A DNA stretch of 64,000 nucleotides from Cynocephalus volans (lineage: Eukaryota > Chordata > Mammalia > Dermoptera > Cynocephalidae), in the NCBI RefSeq assembly GCF_027409185.1, contig NC_084464.1:43437095-43501094 (forward strand), read 5' to 3'. The notes beneath the pieces were generated by a model that made no database searches, was not told the origin of the DNA, and saw only the letters and a list, made by a program, of their open reading frames with translations. Shown piece by piece: positions 35,306 to 48,400 of the stretch. A program made the position numbers and the translations under genes. Numbering within the stretch: position 1 is the first letter of the stretch; every line of letters starts with the position of its first letter.

Positions 35306-36695
35306 TGCTAATATGATTTCCAAAGTGCTTGTGCCAATTTACCAGGAATGTGTAAGAATGCATGTTGATGATGTGTTCTGAAAAGACAACACACAGCTGA
35401 ACACACAGCTGAAAAGGAGGAATTAAGAACTAGAAGCCACTGGCTTGGCTGCAGAATCACCCAGGCATTTTTTTTTTCCAACTCTATTGATAACTTCTAT
35501 TCCTTTACGTTTATTCTGTATATCTTGGCATTATACTTTTAGCAGAACCACATAGTGTTGTTTTATATATTTGAAATTTTCCATAATGAAAAGGAAAAAG
35601 AGTAAGAAAAAGAGGGAAAAAAGGAAGGAGAGAAGGAAGGAAAGAGAAAAGACAAAAGAAAATAAAAAAGAACAAGAGGAGATAAATTGGAATCAGCAAA
35701 TATAGGTAACATCATCAAATGCAAGGAAAAGAGAGAGGTGTAGATAATATCCACAGAATAACAGAAACATATGAGGGCTTTATTAATTGTCTGTTGCTGT
35801 GTAACAAACTATCCCAAAGTGTAGTGGCTTAAAACAGCAAAAATCTATTAACTCAAGAGATCATACACACTAAGCAAAATGGAGTTAATGCCAGTGGAGA
35901 AGTTGCATAAAGAGAAGGATTCCACAAGTTGGAATAAGTAATAGGTCATTGGCATACACATGAGAATGACTTTATTAGTCTGCATCCTCCAAGAAGCAGT
36001 TGCCAAGACGGGATTAAACTCGCCAGCATTTTATCAGGGGAGACACCTCTCAGAGAATATGGGGAGGGAGCCTGAAAACCCTGGCAGAGCTGACAGACCA
36101 ATAAAAGTCTGATCCCAAGTGATGAACAGAGGAGGAAGGTTTGGTGGATGTATCCTAGGCCACAGACAAACTAAGGAGACCTGAGCAAAGCCTTAGAGAA
36201 GTCATGGAGCCAGAATTTGCCACCAGAGGAGTCCCATGTCTCCTAAGAATGGCCCTGCCTTAGTGTCCCTGCTGTGACCAGTCCTCACCTAAGAACAGCG
36301 CATAGGAAATAGGGTCTTTGCCCGAATGCTGTGTGGATTTCAGGGCACATGAGCAGGGGGTGTGATAGATTACCAGGGGGTGTGACCCAAACTTTCCTTG
36401 CTGAGAGGTCTGGGACTCTGGACATCAAACCCTCTCAGACTAGGTTGCTGCAGGTGTCCATTCACAGTTACAGTGGGACATGGGGAGCCAGGAGGCCCCC
36501 ATGTGGATCACGGGGTTCCTCACATTCTCCTCCTGCCCCCATGTGTGACAGCAGCTGTGCCTCCTCCTGCAGATCAGGGTCTATCACCCCTGCCTCAAGA
36601 TCAGGGGACTCCTCTTCCCACCTGCTGCTCTCTGGGCACATACTGTTCAAACTTCTCTGATGGAACTGCAAAATGTAGTTGTAAGGGTGCCCCCC
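35306..36695. other. Unassigned sequence with a purine tract
   Basis: A purine-rich (A/G) stretch lies at about 35585-35680. A piece near 35785-35850 resembles an ancient LTR/DNA-element fragment. 36000-36695 may be further ERV-L sequence on the minus strand, upstream of the integrase remnant's 3' end. No gene recognised. Confidence 0.5.
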
Positions 36696-36699
36696 TTTG

Positions 36700-37120
36700 G
36701 GCAGCCAGGACCCACTACCCTGCAGAGCCTAGAGTTACAGAGAAGAGAAATTCAAAATCCTGAGGTGGGTGAATCTAAGTGATGTAAATGGGGCCACACC
36801 CACTCCCCCCCTTTGGTTTGTGGACCCACGTGTTCTTCTATTGAGAAGCATATGGAGGTCTCTGATCCAATAAATGCACTGTGTCCTCAAAGATGGCACC
36901 CCATCCCTCCAGGGTCTCCTCACAGCTAGTGCTCCAGTTGTGCCTTTAAAAGGCCAGTCCAGCATTCTGTGTGGCCAGCAGCCCTTGAGCAATGCAGATT
37001 GTGATGTGACCAGTGGATCCCATGGTCATGGCCCAGGCTGTGCCTCCTTCACTGTGAAATGGATCCCCCTGTCACTGATCTAAGAGTAATTGTGGGCTTG
37101 TGGATCAGGTATGTCCACAG
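36700..37120 (-). pseudogene. ERV-L integrase remnant
   Basis: Read on the minus strand, the catalytic-core motif S-D-R-G-I-H-F-T lies near 37045-37080, followed by a shifted-frame GL-LK type helix and a C-terminal proline/glycine-rich region to about 36735. At least two frameshifts and stops occur. It is on the same strand as the ERV-L pol at 22300-24374 but 12 kb away. Element polarity puts integrase after RNase H at lower coordinates, so these are separate copies. Confidence 0.68.
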
Positions 37121-37439
37121 CTCTGGCACAGTGGTGCTGGCTGAGAATCTAAAGGCAGGAAAGAAAAACCCACACATTGAATAGGTGTCTGTCCATGTAA
37201 GGATGACTTCTGGCCCTTCCAGAATGACAGGGGCTCAATGTAGTTAACTCATCACTCAGTGCCTACTTGGTCACCTAAAAAAGCACTTTTATAAAAGGGC
37301 CAAGTATGGGTCTCTAAAGCAGACATGTTGGACATTGAGAGGCAGGTGTAGCAGGATTGGCCTTGGTAAGTGGAATTAAAGCTGCTTGACCATAAATGGC
37401 CTCATCTCTGCTATTTTGGCTGCAGTGTTCATGTGCCCA
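37121..37439. other. ERV-L-like flank up to unit B edge
   Basis: Probably a continuation of ERV-L pol on the minus strand. No open frame. It ends abruptly at 37439, where the truncated SINE of unit B begins. Confidence 0.45.
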
Positions 37440-37530
37440 CCACCAGTTAGCTGAGTTGATTAGAGCATGGTGCTGATAACACCAAGGTCCAGGGTTTGAT
37501 CCCAGCCACCCATAAAGGAAAAATAAATAA
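37440..37530 (+). repeat. tRNA-Ile-derived SINE, 5'-truncated (unit B)
   Basis: Begins inside the A-box (CCAGTTAGCTGAGTTG), lacking the first bases of the head, then CTGATAACACCAAGGTCCAG, the B-box GGTTTGATCCC and an A-rich tail. It is followed by GCAATAATAG, the same tail-side target sequence as the SINE at 20532-20640. The unit B homology therefore starts within this SINE. Confidence 0.9.
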
Positions 37531-38165
37531 GCAATAATAGCAATGTTGCAGGATACAAGATTAATATACAAAAGTCAATGCCCTTCCTATACACAAGCAA
37601 TGAGCAATCGGAATTTGAAATTTAAAGCACTACACCATTCACATTAGCACACCAAAAAGTGAAATATTTAAATATAAATCTAACAAAATATGTTCAAGAT
37701 CTGTATGAGGAAAACTGCAAAACTCTGGTGAAAGATATCAAAGAACTAAAGCAATGGAAAATATTTTATGTTCATGAATAGGAAAACTCAACATTGTGAA
37801 CCTGTTGGTTCTTCCCAACTTGTCTATAGAGTCAATGCAACCCAATCAAAATCCCAGTAAGTTATTATGTGAATATCAATAAACTAGTTCTAAAGTTTAT
37901 ATGAGAAGGCAAAAGACACAGAATGGTCATCACAGTATAGAAAATGAACAGTCAGGAGAGTGACACTAAATGAATTCAAGACTTACTGTAAAGCTATCTG
38001 GTCAAGACAATGTGATCTTGGTGAAAGAACAGATGAATATGTCAATGGAAAAGAACAGAGAGCCCAGACATAGACCCACATCAACACAGATGAAGGAACA
38101 CAGACAATACAGAGGAACAAATGGTGCTGGAACAACTGAACATCTACATGCAAGGAAAGTGAAAT
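37531..38165 (+). mobile_element. Old LINE-1 ORF2 fragment (unit B left)
   Basis: Late ORF2 sequence collinear with 20641-20914 and continuing past where that copy ends. The tail (38045-38165) is also present at 5836-5965. No open frame. Confidence 0.85.
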
Positions 38166-40895
38166 GAGAAGGTTGAAGGGTTGCTGTGAAGGCCACCTGT
38201 AATGGGAACGAAAAGTGCCCATCAGGGTCTCTGACACTTAGTAAGCTCTCACATTAATGTAACAGGTGGACTTCAATAACCCTAAGTCCCCATCTCCATC
38301 AGTGATTCACATGAAGTCTGCAGTGACTCATGTCAGTCACCCCAGCTCTGCCCATCCACATGGTAGGGTGCAATATTGAAGTTGCCATCAGCATAGTAGC
38401 CTCAAGGGGCTCTGCAGCCCCTTGACCTTGCACGTGATGCTTCTCATAACCCCCTTGTTTGTCCTGGCTGAAGACAGGAACCTCCTACAAAGTCAAGACC
38501 AGAATTCTCATAACTAAGACTCTGAGACTCAGTAATAACAAAAAGTAAAAATATATACACAGTAACAGAAAAGTAGGTAATCTGGTTTATGCATATTTAT
38601 CTCCATTTCTTTATTTCCGTGATTATAATATCCACAGCTCATCCTACAGATTTGAAATGATCCAAAGCCCAGCACTTTCTTTATTTCTCACAGATGAAAA
38701 CCCAAAATCCACAGACTATTTTACTTATATTTAGGACTTCCTACTATTAATTATCATGGGTTAGTCCACTTTGGAGTTCATAACCTACAGCAGAAACGGA
38801 GATGGTTGGAATGTCCAGTTTTCAGTAAAGATTGCTATTAGTATATCATTAGATTTTCTTGCAGAAGTCTCATTTGTTGGTTGTTTCTTTCTCAATAGGT
38901 GCTCGTCTTGCTTTAAATTTACAAATGTGGTTATTTGACCTTCAATGTTAGTGGGTCATGGTTGTTGTGACCTTATTCTGGATAGTCTTACATACCTTTA
39001 ATAACAGTAGTTTGGGCCCTTTATGTTCTGATAATTAAGACTTTCAGCTGTGCAATACATTCCAGTTCAAATATGAGTCATGCATAATCCTATCAGTAAG
39101 AGACATGAGGGAGAGCCCCTCTCGCCTAAAACTTTTACAAGGGTTCTTGGTTCTTGTCACACTGAAAAGTGGCAACAGTCACCTAATGGAGAACGTGAGA
39201 TCTTTAGCCTCATCATAAGGTGCTTCAGCCCCCACATTTGAGAATCACTGACCTCTTGGAAGGTCTTCCTGCCTGGTTCCTGGACCCCTACACCATGGCA
39301 GTGACCGTTTTCTCTCCCAATCCAAAGTGATGTCCCTAAACTAGTGTGCTGATTAGCAGCTGTCCACTTTCCAGCAATCCTGCCTTCTGATGCAGGTTTT
39401 TCTGCCTGAGGACCTTCCTTTTCCCAAATGATCATAAATTGGACCATCCAAGTTATGGAAGAACAACCCCTGAGGCCTGAGCCTGGACCCATCGCATGGC
39501 CACATCTGGGTAAACTGGATGGAAACTGGAAAGAGTCTTGCAATGAGAGGGATTTTTGTTTTGTGGCTGGCGGGTACATGGATCTGAACCTGTGACCTGG
39601 GTGTTATTGTTACTGGGGATGAAAGTCCCATTAGGCTCAGTTCTTTTCTTGGGTCAATGAAGAATCGGAAACCCAAATTAACAGCAGTAGCAAAACTTTA
39701 ATGAGTATAGGAAATATAGGAAGGAAGAAACACTTCAAGAGAGAAGTGGGCCATTCCCTTGAGCAGTGAATGGCCCTTTCATGCAAGTTCACATATATTT
39801 TATTCCACTAATTTTGTATGTGCATCAAACCTCTATTAATACCTTTTATTGACATTCAGGGTTACATAATCTTTTTCTAATGCAAATGCTCTTACCCATA
39901 ATTCAGCCTGTTTTAAATGGTATGTATTTACAGATTGAATATATATTTAAATATAATAAGCATTAGCACGTCCCAAGGTTACTTAAGGTCTCAAAATGTT
40001 CCTTCCGCGCATGCCTCTTTATCTGGAAAGCTCCTTGTGGTTACGTGGTTAGACTGTGGGATCTTTCTTCCATTTTTGTTGCCCACAAAGAGGCAGGTCT
40101 GGGCAGAGTCATGGGCAAAGTCAGGTTTCCATCCTCCCCACCTGCTCATGACTAACTGCCTAACATTATAAGGCTGTACTCTAACCAACAGAATTAACCA
40201 GCCAGCCTTGAGGGGGATTTTTAATGTAACGTGTTTTGAAAAGATACTCAAGACATTCCAAGGGAATACAGGGGAAATTTTCCTCTCTCCCCAGACCCCA
40301 GGTGCCCTTGTCCCCTGCCAGAAATGAACATGTTACCAACGTCTCATGTATCCTTCCTGACAGAAAGTCATATAAATGTTGTTATCGTTGCTACATCAAA
40401 AATGAGCATGAAGAATAATAGAGAATTGAGGAAAAAGTTTCTTCTTTTCAGTTTTCCAGGGTGTTGCCACCAAGGGGCTGGAGAGAGGGGTGGTGAGGAG
40501 GAGAAAGAAGCCTCGGAGACAGCACAAGGCCCCTGAGCTTTCCTCTCCTCTGAGCCCCGTGTGGTCCAGGGCTGCTCAGAGGCTTCTTCATCCTACCGTG
40601 ATGTCCAGCCCGAGGGGCGACCATCCCTGCCTGACTTACAGCCCAGACCCCTCCCAGCTACTCATCAGAACCCAAGAGCAGCACAACGGCGCCCCCGTGT
40701 GGCCACAGGACTGAGCACAGACGCACCGAGCTCCCCTTCTCGTCACCTATGAGGTCAGCCCCGCCTTGGTCTCTCTGGGCTCCCAGCAGCAGGATAAGGC
40801 TGTGCACACAAGGAGGCGACACCATTCCGTGTCAGATTCAGGATTCGAAGTGCTTCCCAGGATCCAGGTTAACACAGACGTTTCCTCCCCCTTGA
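38166..40895. other. Left spacer of unit B (paralogous to 5966-8672)
   Basis: Aligns with unit A spacer. A degenerate SINE head lies at about 40150-40206 on the minus strand. Minus-strand open stretches at 39157-39579 and 39353-39676 are partly shared with 7105-7455 but shift frame between copies. No gene recognised. Confidence 0.75.
40687..40704 (-). promoter_or_regulatory. CTCF-like motif (unit B)
   Basis: Minus-strand GGCCACACGGGGGCGCCG, the counterpart of 8458-8475. The core is unchanged although flanks differ. Confidence 0.45.
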
Positions 40896-42046
40896 GTGAG
40901 GTTGGACACTGCCTCAGGGCAGATCCAGGTCTTCCGGTTATACCAACTGGTTCCCAGTTCCAGAATGGACCTCAAACGTACTGGGTGTCTTCAGTCTCCT
41001 GGAACGGGACCATGGAATCCAGAGTCCCTGTCACTTGTTCCTGCTTCTGACTCGGGATGGAGGCCAGAAATTGGCTGAAATAGGGACATCAGGGGAGTAG
41101 AAGTACAACAAAGGAAGAAGAAGGAGACAGGGAGGAGAGCAGCAGGGGAGAGCCTGGCCTTGTGGCCTTGGGGACTCCTGTGTGGTTTCCGGGTCCTGGG
41201 CCTTAGAAAGCCAAGGGGAAGCATCTGTGCCACCCCTGTAGGGACCAGGCCTGGTTCCAAATTCCTGGGGTTGTCAGGATCCCACTCCCTGTGCTAGGAC
41301 CTCACACCCCAAGCAGCTGCTGTCACAGCATTCAGGTGCCTTTTCCTCCCCTGAGGTGACAAGAGGCTCTGGCCAGGCCATTGGGTCCCATACACCCATC
41401 TCTGCCATCCTCAAGTCCTGAATTTAGGAGATCTGTAGCCCTGGCCTCAAATTTCAAGTCTGTCCTGATGACTGTCCTATGACTTTGGGTGTCTAGATGG
41501 CAGGGAAGAGTTCCCCAGAGCCCCCCAGGCTACAGCTGAGCCATAGCCAAGATCTGGGCAGCAGCCACCCACGACCCCAGAAACCTAGATGGCCCAGTCC
41601 CAGGCCCAAGTAACAGCAGAGGTGGTCAGAAGTCACCGGTCCATGGTGCCTGTGTGGCTAGACCATGAGTTAGGGGTACACTGAGATTGTGCTTGTTGAG
41701 GGTTCAAGAAACCAGGACCAACTGGTGGGCACCAAACACACACACATATCACAGAAGACCCTGTTATGGACTGAATTGTGTCCCCTAGTCATATGCTGAA
41801 GCCCTAACACCCAGGACTCTGCATGGGGCAGACACTAATGCCGCAGCAGGAACAGTGGGCACACTTATGGAAAGACTTCATCAGGGGGGTGTGGAGACCT
41901 GGGTCCCCTCTACCTGCACAGGCTGTGAGATGCCCTGGGGTTGGAGAAGGGGAAGGCCCTGGTGTGTGGAGGAAGACCCGGCAAGGAGGGGGAAGCTGAG
42001 CTGTGTCCCCCTCACTCCACCTCTCTGCTCTCTCTCCTGCATCCAG
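40896..42046. other. Spacer of unit B upstream of class I exon
   Basis: Continuous here where unit A holds ERV A, so it provides the empty site. No class I leader, alpha-1 or alpha-2 exon recognised. A MaLR/MLT-like scrap lies at about 41768-41840. Confidence 0.6.
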
Positions 42047-42319
42047 TGGCCCCCAGGGCTGTGGTCACTGATAAGCAGGACCCTGAGGACAATCACATTC
42101 TGAGAACCCAAGCAGTTGACCCCTCACCTGCCAAGATCACTCTGACATGGCTGCAGGAAAGGACGGAGCTGACCTTGAGCTCAGAACTCAGGGTGACCCG
42201 ACCTGAGGGACAAGACAAACCAGAGGTGGGCAGCTGTGGGAGTGCTCCCTGGAGAGGAGCTGAGATACACCTGCCTGGTGGAGCACCTGGACCTTGAGGG
42301 ACCCCTCAGTGTGACTGGG
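42047..42319 (+). pseudogene. MHC class I alpha-3 exon, pseudogene (unit B)
   Basis: 273 bases with acceptor ...CTGCATCCAG before 42047 and donor GTGAGG at 42320, close to the normal 276-base exon 4. In frame 1 it reads VAPRAVVTDKQDP at the start and PAKITLTW in the middle. A frameshift in the E-G/D-K-T region moves the rest (WAAVGVLPGEELRYTCLVEH) to another frame. The first Ig-domain cysteine (LRC in typical class I) reads LRT, so the disulphide could not form. The second cysteine (YTC) remains. No other class I exon was found around it. Confidence 0.88.
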
Positions 42320-42739
42320 GTGAGGTGTTGTCAGAGGACCGGGGATGAGGGTGGGGGCATCTCATTCAGACCCTGCCTTGCTCTCTGCCTCTGCACCCAA
42401 GGCCCCTCCCTTCCCTCCTAAATGGAGATGTCAGGAGAAACTCACAGATAAGAAAAGGCTAAGGAGACATGACAACCAAATGCATTAGGGTGCACTAGAT
42501 TGGATCCTGGAACAGAAAAAGACAACAGCACAAAAATTTGTGAAATTTAAATAGGGTCTATATTTTAGCTAAGAGTATTGTACCAAAGTTAATTTCTTAG
42601 TTTCTTAGCTTTAACATGGTTTTCTAAAATGTTAACATTAAGGGAAGCTTGTTGAAAGGTGTACAGGAACTCTGTGTTCTAGCTCTATAACTCTTCTGTA
42701 AATCTAATATTTTTTTTTAATTTTTTTAATTTAAAAAAG
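42320..42739 (+). other. Class I 3' intron-like sequence (unit B)
   Basis: Parallel to 18789-19110 and 19655-19759. The RPLP2 insertion point is empty near 42640. No transmembrane exon recognised. Confidence 0.55.
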
Positions 42740-43010
42740 TGAAATGAAATAGGCAATCTGTTAAAGAAATTGTGTCAATAATTAATAACATTCCAAAAGA
42801 GAAAGTACCAGACCCAGATGGGTTCACTGGTTAATGCTACCAAACCTTTAAGAAAACAATTATACAAAAAAAAAAAAAAAAGAAAACAATTATACAAATT
42901 CTCTACCATCTGTTCCAGAAAACAAATGCAGAGGGAATACTACCTAACACACTCTGTGAAGTCGAAGACAATACAAGAAAAGAAAACTAAAAACCCATAT
43001 CGAATCAGAA
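42740..43010 (+). mobile_element. Old LINE-1 ORF2 fragment (unit B right)
   Basis: Matches 19760-20010 of unit A, including the K-V-P-D-P-D-G-F-T-G region. It contains an A-run with a locally duplicated AAACAATTATAC segment (42850-42895). It stops at about 43010, where MCCD1 flanking sequence starts, much earlier than in unit A. Confidence 0.82.
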
Positions 43011-43286
43011 AGAGAAGACATAGTGTGAAGCACACACAGGACCGGTGGAAGGCTGGGCACCAGTGACCTACAGCAAGTTCTGTCTAGACTGGAGGAACAT
43101 TTCTCCCAACAGGAGCAGGAGTTGTTCCTGGGCTGTGTCTGAGCAAGGTTGGGCAGGGAGTGGAGGCAGCAGAGCGGGGCAGGGGCAGGGGTCTGGGCAG
43201 GGCCAGGCAGTGAAGCAGGGCCAAGCCTGGAGGGAGCCAGCTCCTGGCAGCTGTTGGCAGCTCAGACTGATCCCTGCCTACCCGAC

Positions 43287-43938
43287 ATGCTCCTCCCTCT
43301 GCCAGGGCTCTCTTTGTCTTTGCCTCCTCCTGCCCCCCCCCAGTTCCTGGCACCCCAGGGCTCCCAGAGATGCTGCTTCCAGAACCCCAAGGACAGCTTA
43401 TAAGAGCAGACCAGCTCCACAGGCAGTGGGAAGATGAGGTCACCCCCCAGGGTAGTGGCATCCAGGGTAAGGGTGGAGGGAGTGAGGGGACTTGTACTGG
43501 GGTGCAGGAAAATCCCATCAATCCCATCCGGCTGTTCCATGCCCAGTTCCAGCTTTCAGCTCCCAGCTTCTGCCCACCCCACCCCATGCAGACCTCAGGG
43601 TTCCTCTCCCCACAGCCCCTCCCTCCACAGCAGCACAGTCCACAAAGTCCCTGAACAGGAATTCCCTCTCATCTAACAGTTACTTATTTCTTAGGGAGGA
43701 GGGAAAACCCATCCTCTTTCCCATGACTCCACATCCTTGTTTAAGGAGCTCAGGTATAGCCCCTGGTGGGTGACCTCTGTCTGGCCCCCCAGAGGCCTCT
43801 GCTGGAGCAGCAGCGGGAGCTGTACCAGGCCCTGCAGGAAGGGCAGGGGAGTGCCGGGAGGCCGGGACCCTGGAGCTCAAGATCCAGAAGCTGAAGGAGA
43901 TAAGGAGACACCAAGAGAGGCTGGGAGGAGCCACCTAA
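43287..43938 (+). pseudogene. MCCD1: MCCD1 pseudogene (mitochondrial coiled-coil domain 1)
   Basis: MCCD1 is a small mammalian protein of unknown function with a predicted mitochondrial N-terminus and a coiled coil. Exon 1 (43287-43466) starts at ATG 43287 and contains LAPQGSQRCCFQNPKDS, matching the human protein as I remember it. A TAA then follows where the human protein continues with Glu residues, although similarity resumes (EQTSS, K-M-x-S-P-P-R). Donor GTAAGG is at 43467. Exon 2 (43793-43938) encodes LLEQQRELYQALQEGQ, then a one-base shift, then LELKIQKLKE and a natural TAA at 43936. The nonsense codon and frameshift make it a pseudogene. Its intron is kept and it is tail-to-tail with DDX39B, as in human. 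Confidence 0.9.
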
Positions 43939-44447
43939 GCTTCCCACCAGTTCCCACGTCACCCTCCAGCACCAGAAATACTGCCCACCCCACCCCACCT
44001 CCCGCAGCCCTTTGATCAGAAACTTCCCAGCCCTCCCAGGCCACTGAGAAAATGAAAGAGACCCCCAGGAAGGGCCAGAAACTGGGAGGTGGTGGGGGAG
44101 CCATGGTCTCTGCAGTGGCTTAACCCCATGACCCCACCCATTGATCTCAGCTCCACAGCAGGGGACACGGGCCTCACAGGAACTTACCCTGCTTCATGTC
44201 CTAACACAGCCTCACATCTAGTAAAGTGACGGAGCACTTATACACACCAGACACGTGTTTCATTTTTAGTTTTGTTAAAACTTCAGACAAATCAGAAATG
44301 GGGTTTACGAAGGTGGTGACACAAAAGAGGGAGCCATGGGGTGGGGGTGACAAGGGGAGGTGGCAGGAGTGTCTCCTTCCCCCCCGCCATGCTGGTGTCC
44401 TCTCCTGAAGAGGAGCAGATCATCACATTCCAGAATGGGTGAGTCCT
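43939..44447. other. MCCD1-DDX39B convergent 3' region
   Basis: Sequence between the two stop codons, presumably the 3' UTR of the DDX39B copy on the minus strand. No polyadenylation signal is asserted. Confidence 0.5.

Positions 44448-45410
<963 letters not shown>

Positions 45411-45460
<50 letters not shown>
45411..45460 (+). repeat. (TG)25 microsatellite
   Basis: Uninterrupted TG dinucleotide run abutting the truncated DDX39B exon. It is absent from the unit A stub. Confidence 0.98.
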
Positions 45461-45461
<1 letters not shown>

Positions 45462-48400
45462 TGATAGGAAGAGGGAGGGATCCACAGGGAAAAGCCATCT
45501 CCTGGCATCCATCTGGGCCTCTGCCTGCCCTTCCTAGTGAACACCTGCCCGCTGCCCTCAGAGCCCGGCCAGAATTCCCACGTGTGCAGTTGTCATGTGC
45601 TGTAATGAACATGAACTTGGATGAGATGGACTGATACCACTAGGTTTGCTCCACTGATGCAGTGTTGCCTTAGTGATCCTGCTCGGTATGAGAGAATCCG
45701 AGGCTTCAGATATGACATTTATGTGCTTCTCTTCGAGCCAAAGGGTGACACAAACAGCTTTGGAATACAGCAGAATGTGTCTGGGTCAGGATCCCACAGA
45801 GACTGGACAAAAGGCTGTGCCATGGAGCTGTGGCCACTCTCAGATACGAGTCCCACTCTGCCATGGCCATGACCCCCATGCCATGTCCACGTGGGTGGGC
45901 CTGGGTGCCCAGCAAGGATGCATCTCAGGGAGCTCCCTCCATCATCCAGGGTGTGTGGCTGGAAAAAACACATTTTCCCACATCCCTGAGGCCCTGGAAG
46001 GAAGTGGAGAAGCTGGTACTAAATTCTCCTTGGCTCACTACTGCAAGGTCAGGGTTTCTTGCATATCAAAGTAGCTCATGCAGTGACCTAGTGCGATTAG
46101 CTGGAAACACAGGAGCTTGTGGAGAGCTAACACTCACTTCCACACGTGGTCTCTGAGTGTGCCCGGACTGGTAATAGTGTCTGGGGGCTTTGGCTGAGGC
46201 CACCCTGTGGCTGTCCTCTTCCATGGGCTTTGTCCCCCTCTCCTCTCCCCTGGCGCTGTGGTGGGTTCACGTGCCCCTCTTCCCCTTCCCATTCCTCAGG
46301 TGGGATGCGGTGGGAGAGCTCCCCTCCCACCCTGGAGCCTTACAACAGAGCAAGGGCGTCCCACTGATGTGCCGTCTCTCCTTTCACCCCCTAGGCCTCC
46401 TGGAGGAGGTCATAGTCCCAGCAAGTGGGTGATGAGCACCCACCATGGGCTTCAGCCTGTGCTAAAGGGTCTCTCATATTTTAAGTGAAAAAAGGAGATT
46501 GAATTCCTTTGTGGGAAGCAGAGGAAAATGGACAGGGCAGTGAGGCTTGAGTCCCTCAGTGCTAGTCATGATGGACATGGGAACTTGAAGGACTCCACCT
46601 GTGCGGTTTGCAGGAGAACAGGCACCTGCAGGAGAAGAGCGTGTGGGGAGAGAAGGAACTCAGGGTGTTCTCTTCACTCACTCCATCTCAGCAGGTCTGG
46701 GGTTCTGGAATCATTGCATTCCTCCACCTGCAGCCACACATCATGGGGCTGCCCCTCGCCCCAAGCCACAGACTTCCCTGACTCTGAGCACTGTGCCCTT
46801 CCTTGTCACTTCAAGCTCAGAGATGGAAACCCTTTCCTGCTACAGATGGCTCGAGGGAGATCAGTGCCCCTGCTGGTTTTCCTAGCCCTGCCACCCCTCT
46901 GTAATTCCTGCCTTCAGTCTGTACCATGTCTTTTCTACCAGGACCCTGACTGAGTACAAGATGCTCACATGGGAGGAGAAGTGACTAGAATTTACTTATA
47001 CCACTGCACTAACACACCTATTCACTATGTTAATTCCAAAATGATACTACAGTAAAAGGGGAAAAAGAGGGGTACTCTGGAAAAAGAAAGAAGAAAGAAA
47101 AAGCAAAGGTGGGAACAACTGATGTGGGGCACGTGAGCAGCCTGTGTGCAGAAGCTGCCCTGGTCTTTGGGGAACAAACAACATGATACATGACTCATCA
47201 CTGAAGACAGAGCTGGTCCAGAGCCAAATGGTAACAGCTCTCCTCCAAAATAATATTCTTATACACCCCTGATGAGAGGGATCTCATCAACATACAAAAA
47301 ATACACAAAAAGAGCAGAACTGAGGACAGGATTGAGACCTGCATCCCCAGCCCTCAGCATGCATAGATTTAGACAATGGCTCAGCTGGGGATGCATGAGG
47401 CCTCTGACTAACAGCAGCCCCCAAAAATCAGGTATGAGTTACAGCCCAGGGAATGAAACAGACACACAAGGAATAAATGAGCAGAGCAAGAACTTCACTG
47501 AGCATAGAGTGAAGATGCACAGCCCTCACCCCCCTGCCCCCCTGCACCTGCCCTTCTCTCCCACCTGCCACCTGCCTCGGTGCTGCAATAGCCAGACTCA
47601 GAAAGAAACTAACCCCAATGCTTTCTTAATAGTTCACATAATTGTGTTCATGTTATTAACCACTCACCACACCTTCTAACAAAGAATATGAGAACTGCAA
47701 CCAACAGGGCAAGATATCTATCTAGGGCAGGTAAATAACAGAGATGTGGGAGGGAAACACTTTAACCCTTTCATTCCCAGAAAAGAAAGGTTGGTCCAGG
47801 AAATGGGACCCACATCCTTGGATACTGGGCATTATGTGGATGGGGTTCTGAGTCGTCAGGAGGAGTACACCTCTTCCTACATCCTCCTGGGTATTATGCA
47901 GCGGGGAGACAGACCTCATGAGCAGAGCAGCTGGGGCAGGAGAATTCAAGGATCCTCAGAGAGATAAGGGGAGGCTTGCTGGTCCACACAAGGTGGCTCC
48001 CTCAAGCTGTGGGGAAAATGACAGTGACCAGATTCAGATCAGCCACTGTCATCTCAACTTGCTGACCATATGCAAAGCCCATCCCTACCCCTAACTTCAA
48101 ACCACAAACATCACCCAAATCCATTCCCCACTGCCTCTACTCCTGGTGGTTTCAGGTCCCATAGGATCCTATTTCAGGGAGCTGGGAGCAGTTCATCTCT
48201 GTGTGGGACTCTATTTCCATGTGGAAAATAAAAATAAAGATGACCCCAGCAGAGCCTACAGTAGGGGACAATATTTAAGACAGAAAGATGGGATGGATGA
48301 AGCATGTGACTTTGGCTCTACCTTCTCTACTCCAGGGTTACAGAGATGAGCTTCCCGGTAGCACCTTCCATCCTGGCATTTGTAGAGCAGAGCCCTCCAG

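Noticed and set aside
43045-43587. Medium open frames around MCCD1 exon 1 on both strands
   Set aside because: Overlap the MCCD1 pseudogene in other frames; low-complexity Pro/Ser/Gly composition from GC-rich DNA.
45411-45460. CRISPR-like or telomeric repeat
   Set aside because: Simple dinucleotide microsatellite in a mammalian genome; no CRISPR arrays were seen anywhere.
46528-46953. 141-codon plus-strand open frame
   Set aside because: No domain, no splice context and no paralog in unit A; length is not remarkable for this GC content.
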